Shown here piece by piece: positions 11,173 to 20,026 of a stretch of 64,000 nt of DNA. Under the pieces are notes generated by a model, which made no database searches, was not told the origin of the DNA, and worked only from the letters and a program-made list of their open reading frames with translations. The position numbers and the translations under genes were made by a program. The stretch covers positions 944,001-1,008,000 of the forward strand of contig NZ_JAHSTS010000001.1 in the NCBI RefSeq assembly GCF_019145435.1. Direction: 5' to 3'. Within the stretch, counting starts at the first letter, position 1; each line of letters begins with the position of its first letter. This stretch comes from Pseudomonas ekonensis. Lineage in GTDB: Bacteria; Pseudomonadota; Gammaproteobacteria; Pseudomonadales; Pseudomonadaceae.

Positions 11173-11338
11173 CCCTGTGCGTAAATTGTGTGGGAAAACG
11201 AGAAATCGCGTGTAGGCCGCGAACCTGCCGGGCCAGACCGTTTGTCACTGTTTTCCGCCGCAAAAAATGACGCCGGCAAATTTTTGAGGGCGCGAACCCT
11301 ATCACAAAAAACCAGCCTGTCCAGACGCATTTGCCGAC

Positions 11339-11367
11339 TTGTGTTCTCGTCAGTCGGCGTTTATACA
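11339..11367 (+). promoter_or_regulatory. Possible promoter of the RstA/RstB-like operon
   Basis: TTGTGT and TATACA with a 17-nt spacer, about 120 bp before the GTG start at 11490. The inverted arms GCCGACT (11333-11339) and AGTCGGC (11352-11358) surround the -35 region and could be an operator. Confidence 0.35.
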
Positions 11368-11391
11368 ATCGGCCCGTGCGCTAGCATTCTT

Positions 11392-11425
11392 ATCCTCCCG
11401 AAACATGACAAAAAGACGGGAGGAT
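11392..11425 (+). repeat. 9-bp perfect inverted repeat in the leader of the RstA-like gene
   Basis: ATCCTCCCG and CGGGAGGAT are separated by a 16-nt A-rich loop. The stem would form in the 5' leader of the downstream regulator gene. It has no T tract, so it is not a typical terminator. It could be a transcript-stability stem or a dimer-binding operator. Confidence 0.5.
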
Positions 11426-11489
11426 CCTGAGGTTTTCCCGCAGGGAAGCCCCTTCCTTTATCGGCAGCATCGGCAAGCAGAGGTCACCC

Positions 11490-12212
11490 GTGGAGCAAGA
11501 AGCCTGGCAGGTATTGATAGTCGAGGACGACCAGCGTCTGGCCGAACTGACCCGCGAATACCTGCAGGCCAACGGTTTGCGGGTGGAGATCGAAGGCAAC
11601 GGCGCCCTGGCGGCGGCGCGGATCGTCAAGGAGCAGCCGGACCTGGTGATCCTCGACCTGATGCTCCCCGGCGAGGACGGCCTGAGCATCTGCCGCAAGG
11701 TGCGCGACCGCTACGACGGGCCGATCCTGATGCTCACCGCCCGCACCGATGACGCCGACCAGATCCTGGGCCTGGACCTGGGCGCCGACGACTATGTCTG
11801 CAAACCGGTGCGCCCGCGCCTGCTGCTGGCCCGCATCCAGGCGCTGCTGCGGCGCAGCGAAACACCGGAGCCGGCGGCGGAGAAGGCGCGCCGCCTGCAG
11901 TTCGGCCCCCTGGTGGTGGACAGCGCGCTGCGCGAGGCCTGGCTGGGCGACAGCGGCATCGAACTGACCAGCGCCGAGTTCGACCTGCTCTGGCTGCTGG
12001 TGTCCAACGCCGGGCGGATCCTGTCCCGGGAGGAAATCTTCACCGCGCTGCGCGGCATCGGCTACGACGGCCAGGACCGATCGATCGATGTGCGCATCTC
12101 GCGGATCCGCCCCAAGATCGGCGATGACCCGGACCATCCGCGGCTGATCAAGACCGTGCGCAGCAAAGGCTACCTGTTCGTGCCGGAAGCCTGCGCAGAA
12201 CTGCCGCTGTGA
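11490..12212 (+). CDS. OmpR-family response regulator, RstA-like
   Basis: 240 residues: receiver domain (about 8-120) with acidic pocket VEDD, phosphoacceptor D56 in [12 protein letters not shown], and the conserved lysine in VCKPV; C-terminal winged-helix DNA-binding domain (about 140-232, ending IKTVRSKGYLFV). The start is GTG with a modest AGAGG site. Its stop overlaps the start of the sensor gene, so the two proteins are translationally coupled. The position next to nrdA matches the P. aeruginosa PA1157/PA1158 pair. The stimulus is unknown. Confidence 0.9.
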   Translation: MEQEAWQVLIVEDDQRLAELTREYLQANGLRVEIEGNGALAAARIVKEQPDLVILDLMLPGEDGLSICRKVRDRYDGPILMLTARTDDADQILGLDLGADDYVCKPVRPRLLLARIQALLRRSETPEPAAEKARRLQFGPLVVDSALREAWLGDSGIELTSAEFDLLWLLVSNAGRILSREEIFTALRGIGYDGQDRSIDVRISRIRPKIGDDPDHPRLIKTVRSKGYLFVPEACAELPL

Positions 12213-13819
12213 ATTCGATCTTCCTGCGCATCTACGGCGGCATGTGCGCCGCGCTGATCCTGGTGGCGGTGCTCGGCGTGCTGGCCCTGCACCTGCTCAA
12301 CCAGGTGCGCAGCGAGCAGTACCGCGAACGCCTGGCCCACGGCACCTTTTCGCTGATGGCCGACAACCTGCAACCGATGAACGAAACCGAGCGCCACCGC
12401 GCCTTGCTGGTGTGGGAGCGGCTGTTGGGCATTCCCCTGGCGCTGAAGACCTTCGCCCAGACCGACCTTGACCTGACCCAGCGCACCCGCGTGCTGCGCG
12501 GCCAGGCGCTGGTGGAGCAGACCGGGCCGCATGCGGCGCGGGTCTACCGGCTGGTCAGCGACAAGGAGCAACTGGTGCTCACCGGCGACGTGCAGCAGAT
12601 CAGCGAGCAACTGGCGCGGGCGACCATCTATCTGCTGGCCGACGAGCTGGTGCGGGTGCCGGTGGGCGAGCAGCCCAAGCGCCTGGCGCAACTGAAGGAC
12701 GACAAGGGCTTCGGCTTCGACCTGCGGCTGGTCACGGTGCAGGACGCCGACATGGACGAAGACCAGAGCCGCCGCGTGGCCGAGGGCGACACGGTGATGG
12801 CGCTGGGCAAGGGCGGCGACTCGATCCGGGTGTTCGCCGGCATGGTCGGCACGCCGTGGGTGCTGGAGATCGGGCCGCTGTATCAGATGAACCCCTATCC
12901 GCCGGAATGGCTGGTGCTGATCGCCGCCCTCGGGCTGAGCCTGATCGGCCTGATCGTCTATCTGCTGGTGCGCCAACTCGAACGGCGCCTGCGTGGCCTG
13001 GAGGCGGCGGCCACGCGCATCGCCAAGGGCAGCCTGGAAACCCGCGTGCCGGCGCGGGGCGCGGACTCGGTGGGCAAGTTGGCGGCGGCGTTCAACGGCA
13101 TGGCCGAGCACCTGCAGCAACTGTTGGCCATCCAGCGCGAGCTGGTGCGGGCGGTGTCCCATGAACTGCGTACGCCGGTGGCGCGCCTGCGCTTCGGGCT
13201 GGAGATGATCGGTTCGGCCACCACCCCGCAGGCGCTGGAGAAGTACCGCGAAGGCATGGATCACGACATCGAGGACCTCGACAAACTGGTGGACGAGATG
13301 CTGACCTACGCGCGGCTGGAGCAGGGCTCGCCGGCGCTGACCTTTCAGCGCATCGACCTCGACGCGTTGGTCAATCAGGTGATCGCCGAGCTGGCGCCGT
13401 TGCGCGCCGAGGTCACGGTGCAGCGCGGCCTGTGCCTGTCGGCGGCCGACTGCGACGACGCCTGGGTCGAGGCCGAGCCGCGCTACCTGCACCGGGCGCT
13501 GCAGAACCTGGTGCGCAACGCGATGCGGCATGCGCGCTCGAAGGTCACGGTGAGCTATCAGGTGGGGCAGCTGCGTTGCCGGGTGGATGTCGAGGACGAC
13601 GGCCCCGGGGTGCCGGAGGCCGCGTGGGAGAAGATCTTCACCCCGTTCCTGCGTCTGGACGACAGCCGCACGCGGGCGTCCGGGGGGCATGGGCTGGGCC
13701 TGTCGATCGTGCGGCGGATCATCCACTGGCACGATGGCCGGGCGCTGATCGGCAAGAGCAAGAGCCTGGGCGGGGCGTGCTTCAGCCTGAGCTGGCCGCG
13801 CAATCAGGAACGGCGCTGA
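12209..13819 (+). CDS. Sensor histidine kinase, RstB-like
   Basis: 536 residues. A transmembrane helix at about 11-31, a periplasmic sensor domain of roughly 200 residues (longer than in enteric RstB), a second helix at about 231-252, HAMP, a dimerisation domain with H318 in VSHELRTPVARL, and an ATPase domain (NLVRNAMRHA, DDGPGVP, GHGLGLSIV). The start is GTG overlapping the stop of the regulator gene. The partner is the response regulator just upstream. The ligand cannot be read from sequence. Confidence 0.9.
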   Translation: MNSIFLRIYGGMCAALILVAVLGVLALHLLNQVRSEQYRERLAHGTFSLMADNLQPMNETERHRALLVWERLLGIPLALKTFAQTDLDLTQRTRVLRGQALVEQTGPHAARVYRLVSDKEQLVLTGDVQQISEQLARATIYLLADELVRVPVGEQPKRLAQLKDDKGFGFDLRLVTVQDADMDEDQSRRVAEGDTVMALGKGGDSIRVFAGMVGTPWVLEIGPLYQMNPYPPEWLVLIAALGLSLIGLIVYLLVRQLERRLRGLEAAATRIAKGSLETRVPARGADSVGKLAAAFNGMAEHLQQLLAIQRELVRAVSHELRTPVARLRFGLEMIGSATTPQALEKYREGMDHDIEDLDKLVDEMLTYARLEQGSPALTFQRIDLDALVNQVIAELAPLRAEVTVQRGLCLSAADCDDAWVEAEPRYLHRALQNLVRNAMRHARSKVTVSYQVGQLRCRVDVEDDGPGVPEAAWEKIFTPFLRLDDSRTRASGGHGLGLSIVRRIIHWHDGRALIGKSKSLGGACFSLSWPRNQERR

Positions 13820-13849
13820 GTCCTGGGGGGAGGACGGCGTCATCGTCAT

Positions 13850-13871
13850 CGCGGGCAAGCCCGCTCCCACA
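13850..13871. repeat. REP element (GCGGGCAAGCCCGC type)
   Basis: Single copy of the imperfect palindrome TCGCGGGCAAGCCCGCTCCC, 30 bp after the RstB-like stop. The same family recurs at 16.4, 18.6, 51.4 and 57.6 kb. Confidence 0.85.
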
Positions 13872-13933
13872 ATGTTCGGCAGTGTCCGCAGGCATTGCAT
13901 TCCACCGATTGCCCTCACCGGCAGCGCAAGCCT

Positions 13934-14668
13934 TCAGGCGGGAATGCTGACCAGGCTCAGCAACTGTCCGTCCTGCATCCCGAACTGTGCATCCAGTTCC
14001 GTGCCGCTGCGCCATTCGCTGGAAAGGTCCGTCAACAGGCGCAGCCGCACGGCACCTTCCGGCGTCCACTCCAGCACTTCGGCATGCTCGAAATAGAAGC
14101 GCTGCCGCACAATCGGATACAGCGCCTTGAACAGGCTTTCCTTCACCGAGAACGTCATCGTCACCCACAACGCCACCTGATCACGAGGCCCGGCGGCCAT
14201 GCGCTGCAGTTCCGGCGGGGTGAGGATTTCCCCGGCCAGGCGCTCGGCCCGTTCGGTGTCGAGCAGGTTTTCCAGGTCCATGCCCAGCCCGCGCCAGTGC
14301 CGCTTGCGGGCGACGATCGCCGCCGCGCGGCCGGTGCCGTGGGTGATCGAGCCGGTGATGTGTGCCGGCCACACCGGGGCGCGGTCCTCGCCGATGGCCG
14401 GCACCGTGCTTATGCCTTCCAACTGCTGGAGCGCGGCGCGGGCGCAGAGGCGGCCGGCCAAAAACTCCGCCTGACGCTTGGCCACCGAGCGCTGGATGCT
14501 CGGCGGGGGCTCGATGGCGGCGCGGGCAAAGTCATCGCCGAGCAGGCGTGACGGGTCGAAACGGGTGCTCAGCAGCACGGTGTCGGGCAGCGTCGCGGGC
14601 AACGGCCAATGGGCGTCGAGCGCGGAGCAGCAGGCGGGGAGCAGGGGTTCGGCATTCATGGGGGGCAT
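13934..14668 (-). CDS. pcpS: 4'-phosphopantetheinyl transferase (PcpS/EntD type)
   Basis: 244 residues. Transfers phosphopantetheine from CoA to acyl, aryl and peptidyl carrier proteins, and so activates fatty acid, siderophore and other synthases. The Mg-binding GMDLEN motif and the FSVKESLFKALYP motif are both present with normal spacing (about 42 residues), along with the N-terminal KRQAEFLAGRLCA segment typical of the EntD/Sfp group. In P. aeruginosa a single enzyme of this family (PcpS) does all such reactions and lies in the same neighbourhood. The start could be M1 or M4, since neither has a strong ribosome-binding site. Confidence 0.88.
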   Translation of the reverse strand: MPPMNAEPLLPACCSALDAHWPLPATLPDTVLLSTRFDPSRLLGDDFARAAIEPPPSIQRSVAKRQAEFLAGRLCARAALQQLEGISTVPAIGEDRAPVWPAHITGSITHGTGRAAAIVARKRHWRGLGMDLENLLDTERAERLAGEILTPPELQRMAAGPRDQVALWVTMTFSVKESLFKALYPIVRQRFYFEHAEVLEWTPEGAVRLRLLTDLSSEWRSGTELDAQFGMQDGQLLSLVSIPA

Positions 14669-14765
14669 TTTGCCGGGTGGCGCCGACGCTGGAAAGCGGC
14701 ACGTGTCCTGTGTCGAGGGCGCTGGTCGCGCCGTCCCGCCAGGACGCGCAGCGGCCCGAAAGCCA

Positions 14766-14813
14766 GGGGCCGCTTCGCAGCCCGACGGGAGCGAGCGCCC
14801 TCGCCACAGGAGG
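14766..14813. repeat. REP-like element, second family
   Basis: Contains GGGCCGCTTCGCAGCCCG followed by GGGAGCGAGCGCCCTCGCC and CACAGGAG. It is almost identical to the element at 27891-27936. It fills the 147-bp gap between pcpS and the hydrolase gene. Confidence 0.75.
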
Positions 14814-14815
14814 GA

Positions 14816-15607
<792 letters not shown>

Positions 15608-15654
15608 GGTCGGGTCTCCTGACATAAAAGTGATCAAGACAGCCTAGTCCATTT

Positions 15655-15683
15655 GGTTCAGCGCAGGTTCAGAGAGCGTTCAG
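15655..15683 (+). promoter_or_regulatory. Three tandem PhoP-box-like repeats upstream of oprH
   Basis: GGTTCAG (15655), GGTTCAG (15666) and CGTTCAG (15677) repeat every 11 bp, on one face of the helix. PhoP recognises tandem hexamers of the GTTTA/GTTCA type with 5-nt spacing. The array ends 66 bp before the oprH ATG and fits Mg2+-starvation control and autoregulation of oprH-phoP-phoQ. Confidence 0.7.
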
Positions 15684-15748
15684 GGGCGGTACAGGGGAGG
15701 GCCGTTAACCTTGCGCCATACCTGAAGAGCACTCAAGAGGAACACCCG

Positions 15749-16354
15749 ATGACTCGTTTGAACAAACTGCTGCTGGCCTTCACCGTCATGAGCGCAAGCA
15801 TCGCCGCCCATGCCGACACCACCTCCAACTTCGCCGGCCTGACGTTCGGCCAGACCAGCGACAAAGTGAAGAAGTCCAACGCCCTGAACGAGAACCTGGG
15901 CCACCCGGACGCCGACGGCGTGATCGGCAAGGACAACACCTGGGGCGTGCGCCTCGGTCAGCAAAACAGCCAGGGCCGCTACTACGCCACCTACGACACC
16001 GTGTCCGGTTCGCACAATGGCATTAAACTGCGCCAGGAAAACCTGCTCGGCAGCTACGATCTGTTCTATCCGGTGGGCGACAGCACCAAACTGTTCGGCG
16101 GCGCCACCGCCGGCCTGACCAAGCTGAGCCAGAATTCCCCGGGCTTCAGCCACGACAGCGACATCGGTTACGCGGTCGGCGGCCAGTTCGGTGTGCTGCA
16201 GCAAGTGTCGCAGAACACTTCGGTGGAACTCGGTTACCGTTACCTGCGCAGCAACGCCAGCACCGAGATGAGCGAGCGCGGCGGCAGCAAGCAGGGTTCG
16301 CTGGACTTGACCAGCAGCGCCCAGACGTACCTGTCGGCCAACTACGCTTTCTGA
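15749..16354 (+). CDS. oprH: Outer membrane protein OprH
   Basis: 201 residues. A cleaved signal peptide (cut after AHA, about residue 22), then an eight-stranded barrel ending in the terminal phenylalanine of SANYAF. Segments such as GRYYATYD, KLRQENLLGSYD, KLFGGATAGLTKL, ELGYRYLRSNASTEM and KQGSLDL match P. aeruginosa OprH as I remember it. OprH binds LPS and replaces divalent cations under Mg2+ limitation. The ATG at 15749 has AGAGGAA upstream; a longer frame from 15653 lacks a site. phoP and phoQ follow, with a REPIN in the gap. Confidence 0.93.
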   Translation: MTRLNKLLLAFTVMSASIAAHADTTSNFAGLTFGQTSDKVKKSNALNENLGHPDADGVIGKDNTWGVRLGQQNSQGRYYATYDTVSGSHNGIKLRQENLLGSYDLFYPVGDSTKLFGGATAGLTKLSQNSPGFSHDSDIGYAVGGQFGVLQQVSQNTSVELGYRYLRSNASTEMSERGGSKQGSLDLTSSAQTYLSANYAF

Positions 16355-16383
16355 GGCGCGGTTGACGCAGACCGAAACCAGGG

Positions 16384-16470
16384 TGGGAGCGGGCTTGCCC
16401 GCGAAGGCGATGTCTCAGGCGACCTGTATGTCGACTGAACCACCGCTTTCGCGGGCAAGCCCGCTCCCGC
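16384..16470. repeat. REPIN between oprH and phoP
   Basis: Two inverted REP copies, TGGGAGCGGGCTTGCCCGCG at 16384 and TCGCGGGCAAGCCCGCTCCC at about 16449, joined by 45 bp. It sits inside the oprH-phoP-phoQ operon and would form a large hairpin in the mRNA. Confidence 0.9.
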
Positions 16471-16511
16471 AGGTATGCTGTTGGAGAATGTGATTTATCC
16501 GGGAGACATTC

Positions 16512-17189
16512 ATGAAGCTGTTGGTCGTCGAAGATGAAGCGCTGCTGCGCCATCACCTGCAAACCCGCCTCACGGAAAGCGGCCATGTGGTCGAGTCCGT
16601 GGCCAACGCCGAGGAGGCGCTGTACCAGACCGGCCAGTTCAACTTCGATCTGGCGGTGATCGACCTCGGCCTGCCGGGCATGGGCGGGCTGGACCTGATC
16701 CGCCAGTTGCGCTCGGGCGGCAAGGCGTTCCCGATCCTGATCCTCACCGCCCGCGGCAACTGGCAGGACAAGGTCGAAGGCCTGGCCGCCGGCGCCGACG
16801 ACTACGTGGTCAAGCCGTTCCAGTTCGAGGAGCTCGAAGCGCGCCTCAATGCGCTGCTGCGCCGCTCCAGCGGGTTCACCCAGTCGACCATCGTCGCCGG
16901 CCCGCTGCTGCTGGACCTGAACCGCAAGCAGGCGACCCTCGACGAACAGCCGCTGGCGCTGACCGCCTACGAGTACCGGATCCTCGAATACCTGATGCGC
17001 CACCATCAGCAAGTGGTGCCCAAGGACCGCCTCATGGAGCAGCTGTACCCGGATGACGACGAGCGCGATCCGAACGTGATCGAAGTGCTGGTCGGCCGCC
17101 TGCGCCGCAAACTGGAAGGCCCCGCCGGGTTCAAGCCGATCGACACCGTGCGCGGCCTGGGCTACCTGTTCAACGAGCGCTGCACTTGA
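16512..17189 (+). CDS. phoP: Response regulator PhoP
   Basis: 225 residues, OmpR family. Receiver domain with EDE acidic pocket, phosphoacceptor D51 in VIDLGLPGMGG and lysine in VVKPFQFEEL; winged-helix domain ending in PIDTVRGLGYLF. Activates oprH-phoP-phoQ and LPS-modification genes in low Mg2+. The ATG has GGGAGA upstream. The last bases overlap the start of phoQ. Confidence 0.95.
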   Translation: MKLLVVEDEALLRHHLQTRLTESGHVVESVANAEEALYQTGQFNFDLAVIDLGLPGMGGLDLIRQLRSGGKAFPILILTARGNWQDKVEGLAAGADDYVVKPFQFEELEARLNALLRRSSGFTQSTIVAGPLLLDLNRKQATLDEQPLALTAYEYRILEYLMRHHQQVVPKDRLMEQLYPDDDERDPNVIEVLVGRLRRKLEGPAGFKPIDTVRGLGYLFNERCT

Positions 17190-18532
17190 TCCGCTCCCTT
17201 CGCGTTCGCTTGATGCTCGCCGCCACGACGTTGGCGGTGCTGTTCATGCTCGCCCTGTTGCCGGCCATGCAGGGCGCGTTCAGCCTGGCGCTGCAGGATT
17301 CCATCGAGCAGCGCCTGGCGTCGGACGTCACCACGCTGATCTCCGCCGCCCGGGTCGAGAACGGCCGCCTGGTGATGCCGACGCAGTTGCCGGACGAGCG
17401 CTTCAACCTCGCCGACTTCCGCCTGCTGGGCTACATCTACGACCGCGAAGGGCATCTGGTCTGGCGCTCGAAGGCGACCCAGGAAGAGCAGATCAACTAC
17501 AAGCCGCGCTACGACGGGCTAGGCAACGAGTTCGCGCGGATTCGCGAGAGCAACGGCCAGGAGTTCTTCGTCTACGACGTCGAAGTCAAGCTGCTGGGCG
17601 GCAAGAGCGCGGCGTTCAGCATCGTCGCCCTGCAACCGGTGCGCGAGTACGAAACCACCCTGGAAGGCCTGCGCGAAAATCTCTATCTGGGCTTCGGCGC
17701 CGCGCTGCTGGTGCTGCTGGCGCTGCTGTGGATCGGCCTGACCTGGGGCCTCAAGGCCCTGCGCCGGCTCAGCCAGGAACTGGACGAAATCGAAAGCGGC
17801 ACCCGCGAGAGCCTCAGCGAGCAGCACCCGCGCGAACTGCTGCGCCTGACCGGCTCGCTCAACCGCCTGCTGCACAGCGAACGCCAGCAGCGCAGCCGTT
17901 ACCGCGACTCTCTCGACGACCTGGCCCACAGCCTTAAGACCCCGCTGGCGGTGCTGCAAGGCGTCAGCGAAGACATGGCCCTGCGTCCGCAGGACCGGGA
18001 TCAGGCCTGGGTGCTGCAGAACCAGATCGAGCGCATGAGCCAGCAGATCAGCTACCAGCTGCAACGGGCCAGCCTGCGCAAGAGCGGGCTGGTGCGCCAT
18101 CAGGTGCGCCTGCGCCCGGTGCTGCAAAGCCTGTGCGACACCCTGGACAAGGTCTACCGCGACAAGCGCGTACGGGTCGCCTTCGACCTGCCGGAGCAGT
18201 GCTACGTGCCGATCGAGCAAGGCGCCTTGCTGGAAATGATGGGCAACCTGCTGGAGAACGCCTATCGCCTGTGCCTGGGCGAAGTGCGCATCAGCGTGCG
18301 CGAGAGCCTGGCCGGGGTCGAGCTGTGCGTGGAGGACGACGGCCCCGGCGTACCCCAGGACCAGCGCGCGCGGATCCTGGAACGGGGCGAGCGGCTGGAC
18401 CGCCAGCATCCGGGGCAGGGCATCGGCCTGGCGGTGGTCAAGGACATCATCGAAAGCTACAGCGCCAAGCTGACCTTGGGGGATTCACCGATGGGCGGGG
18501 CGGCGTTCAGGATTCATTTCCCGGCGGTTTGA
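17186..18532 (+). CDS. phoQ: Sensor histidine kinase PhoQ
   Basis: 448 residues, the same length as in P. aeruginosa, starting at a TTG codon that overlaps the phoP stop. Helix at about 10-30, periplasmic sensor rich in acidic residues, second helix at about 170-188, HAMP, H248 in DLAHSLKTPLAVLQG, and an ATPase domain (MGNLLENAYRL, DDGPGVP, GQGIGLAVVKDII). It senses divalent cations and cationic peptides and phosphorylates or dephosphorylates PhoP. Confidence 0.95.
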   Translation: MIRSLRVRLMLAATTLAVLFMLALLPAMQGAFSLALQDSIEQRLASDVTTLISAARVENGRLVMPTQLPDERFNLADFRLLGYIYDREGHLVWRSKATQEEQINYKPRYDGLGNEFARIRESNGQEFFVYDVEVKLLGGKSAAFSIVALQPVREYETTLEGLRENLYLGFGAALLVLLALLWIGLTWGLKALRRLSQELDEIESGTRESLSEQHPRELLRLTGSLNRLLHSERQQRSRYRDSLDDLAHSLKTPLAVLQGVSEDMALRPQDRDQAWVLQNQIERMSQQISYQLQRASLRKSGLVRHQVRLRPVLQSLCDTLDKVYRDKRVRVAFDLPEQCYVPIEQGALLEMMGNLLENAYRLCLGEVRISVRESLAGVELCVEDDGPGVPQDQRARILERGERLDRQHPGQGIGLAVVKDIIESYSAKLTLGDSPMGGAAFRIHFPAV

Positions 18533-18560
18533 CCGTTGGGCGTTCGCCTTGCGGGCCTCA

Positions 18561-18648
18561 TCGCGGGCAAGCCCGCTCCCACAGGTTCCGCGGTCTGCAC
18601 GGCAATGGTGAACACCCACGATCACTGCGGGAGCGGGCCTGGCCGCGA
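18561..18648. repeat. REPIN after phoQ
   Basis: TCGCGGGCAAGCCCGCTCCC at 18561 and the inverted, slightly diverged GCGGGAGCGGGCCTGGCCGC near 18627. It fills the gap between the convergent phoQ and AraC-family genes. Confidence 0.85.
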
Positions 18649-18676
18649 AGGGGCCATTCGATCCGGTCGAAGATCC

Positions 18677-19675
18677 TTAATGCTCCTGCGCCCGGTAAGC
18701 CCCCGGCGTCAGCCCGGTCCACTTCTTGAACGCCCGGTGAAACGCCGACGGTTCGGAGAACCCGAGCTGTTCGGCGATCTGTTGCAACGACAGATCCGCC
18801 CGGCCCAGGTGGTAGATGGCGATATCCCGCCGCAGTTGATCCTTGAGCTCCTGAAAACTGGTGCCTTCCTCGCGCAGGTGCCGGCGCAGGGTCTGCGGGC
18901 TGATGTGCAGGTGCGCCGCCACCGCTTCCAGATCCGGCCAGCGTGCGCTGTCCTGGCTGAGCAGGCGGCGCAGGCGGCTGCTGAGGCTGTTGCCGTCGTC
19001 AGGGCGCGACAGCAGGTCGGCGGGGGAGCGTTCGAGGAAATGCTTGAGGGTGCGCTCGTCCTGCAGCAGCGGCATGTTCAGGTAACGGCTGTGGAAACGC
19101 AGGCTGCTTTGTCCGGCCGAGAACGACAGGGGGCAGGAGAACAGCAGATCGTACTCGGCGCCGTGGGCAGGCTTGGGGTAACTGAACGTCGCCTGCTCCA
19201 GGCGGATCCGCTGGCCGATCATCCAACTGCCCAGGCGATGCCAGATCACCAGCAGGCTTTCGCTCAGGAAGTGATCCGGATCCCACAGCCGCGAGTCGTC
19301 CAGGCTCAGGCGCACCCACTCGTCCTCGCGGTGCAGGGTCAGGCGCGGGGCCTCGGGGAATAGGCTATAAAACAGTAAGCCACGGTTGAGCGCCTTCTCC
19401 AGCGTGCGGCAATGGATCACGGCATGGCACATCATGGCGAAGCTGCCGGGCTTGCTCGGCGCCCGGCCGAAGCCCAGGTACTCGTCGTCCAGCGCCAGCC
19501 ACAGGCCCTGGATCAGCCGGGTGAACTGCTCCGGGGCGATCCGCGCGCGCGGCTCATCCAGCAGCTCCGGGCTGATGCCCAGTTGCTGCAGCAACGGCGA
19601 GCAGTCGTGGCCCGCACGCTGTGCGCCGACCAGGGCGGCGCGGGCGAAATGGCTGGCAATGGTGCGTTCGCGCAT
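18677..19675 (-). CDS. AraC-family transcriptional regulator
   Basis: 332 residues from the ATG at 19675, which has GGAGGA upstream. An upstream extension to 19828 would run through the dctA control region and is unlikely. The N-terminal two-thirds resembles the arabinose-binding-type ligand domain of OruR/VirF-like AraC proteins. The C-terminus has two helix-turn-helix units (LEAVAAHLHISPQTLRRHLR and LSLQQIAEQLGFSEPSAFHR). It is divergent from dctA, like PA1182 in P. aeruginosa, so a link with dicarboxylate use is possible but unproven. Confidence 0.9.
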   Translation of the reverse strand: MRERTIASHFARAALVGAQRAGHDCSPLLQQLGISPELLDEPRARIAPEQFTRLIQGLWLALDDEYLGFGRAPSKPGSFAMMCHAVIHCRTLEKALNRGLLFYSLFPEAPRLTLHREDEWVRLSLDDSRLWDPDHFLSESLLVIWHRLGSWMIGQRIRLEQATFSYPKPAHGAEYDLLFSCPLSFSAGQSSLRFHSRYLNMPLLQDERTLKHFLERSPADLLSRPDDGNSLSSRLRRLLSQDSARWPDLEAVAAHLHISPQTLRRHLREEGTSFQELKDQLRRDIAIYHLGRADLSLQQIAEQLGFSEPSAFHRAFKKWTGLTPGAYRAQEH

Positions 19676-19733
19676 AAGCGGCAAGTCCTCCCTCGGGCGA
19701 CGGATGGTAGCCGGCGGCCCGAACGTGCAACAA

Positions 19734-19788
19734 GGCGGATTTCCGCCAAATTGTAGGACGAGAGCGGGCGTGTTGGCGGAAATCCGCC
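19734..19788 (+). promoter_or_regulatory. Two DctD-type upstream activator palindromes
   Basis: GGCGGATTTCCGCC at 19734-19747 and GGCGGAAATCCGCC at 19775-19788, centres 41 bp apart. The second closely resembles the rhizobial DctD site (TGTGCGGAAATCCGCACA). They lie about 110 and 150 bp before the transcription start predicted from the sigma-54 promoter, a usual enhancer distance, and inside the promoter region of the divergent AraC gene. Confidence 0.75.
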
Positions 19789-19867
19789 ACACACGGCCCG
19801 CGCAACGGCGACCGTGATCGGGCCGCAATCCCTGATATCAAAAGGCTTTCAGCGAAATGCGCCAAAG

Positions 19868-19883
19868 TGGCACGCGGTTTGCG
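19868..19883 (+). promoter_or_regulatory. Sigma-54 promoter of dctA
   Basis: TGGCACG, 4 nt, TTGCG: a near-perfect -24/-12 element with GG and GC at the canonical spacing. It lies 144 bp before the dctA ATG. The 350-bp dctA/AraC intergenic region holds this promoter and the two activator sites and no gene. Confidence 0.85.
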
Positions 19884-20026
19884 ATACAAGCGCCAGAAGC
19901 GTGCGCCGAGCCGGTCCGGACAGCGTCGCTCGACACAACAAATCCCTCCAGTGCAGGAGGGTTCGCAATTCAAGTGTCGTGTTCAACAGATGGATGTTGC
20001 CCACGGGACTCTTGAGGAAACTTGCA

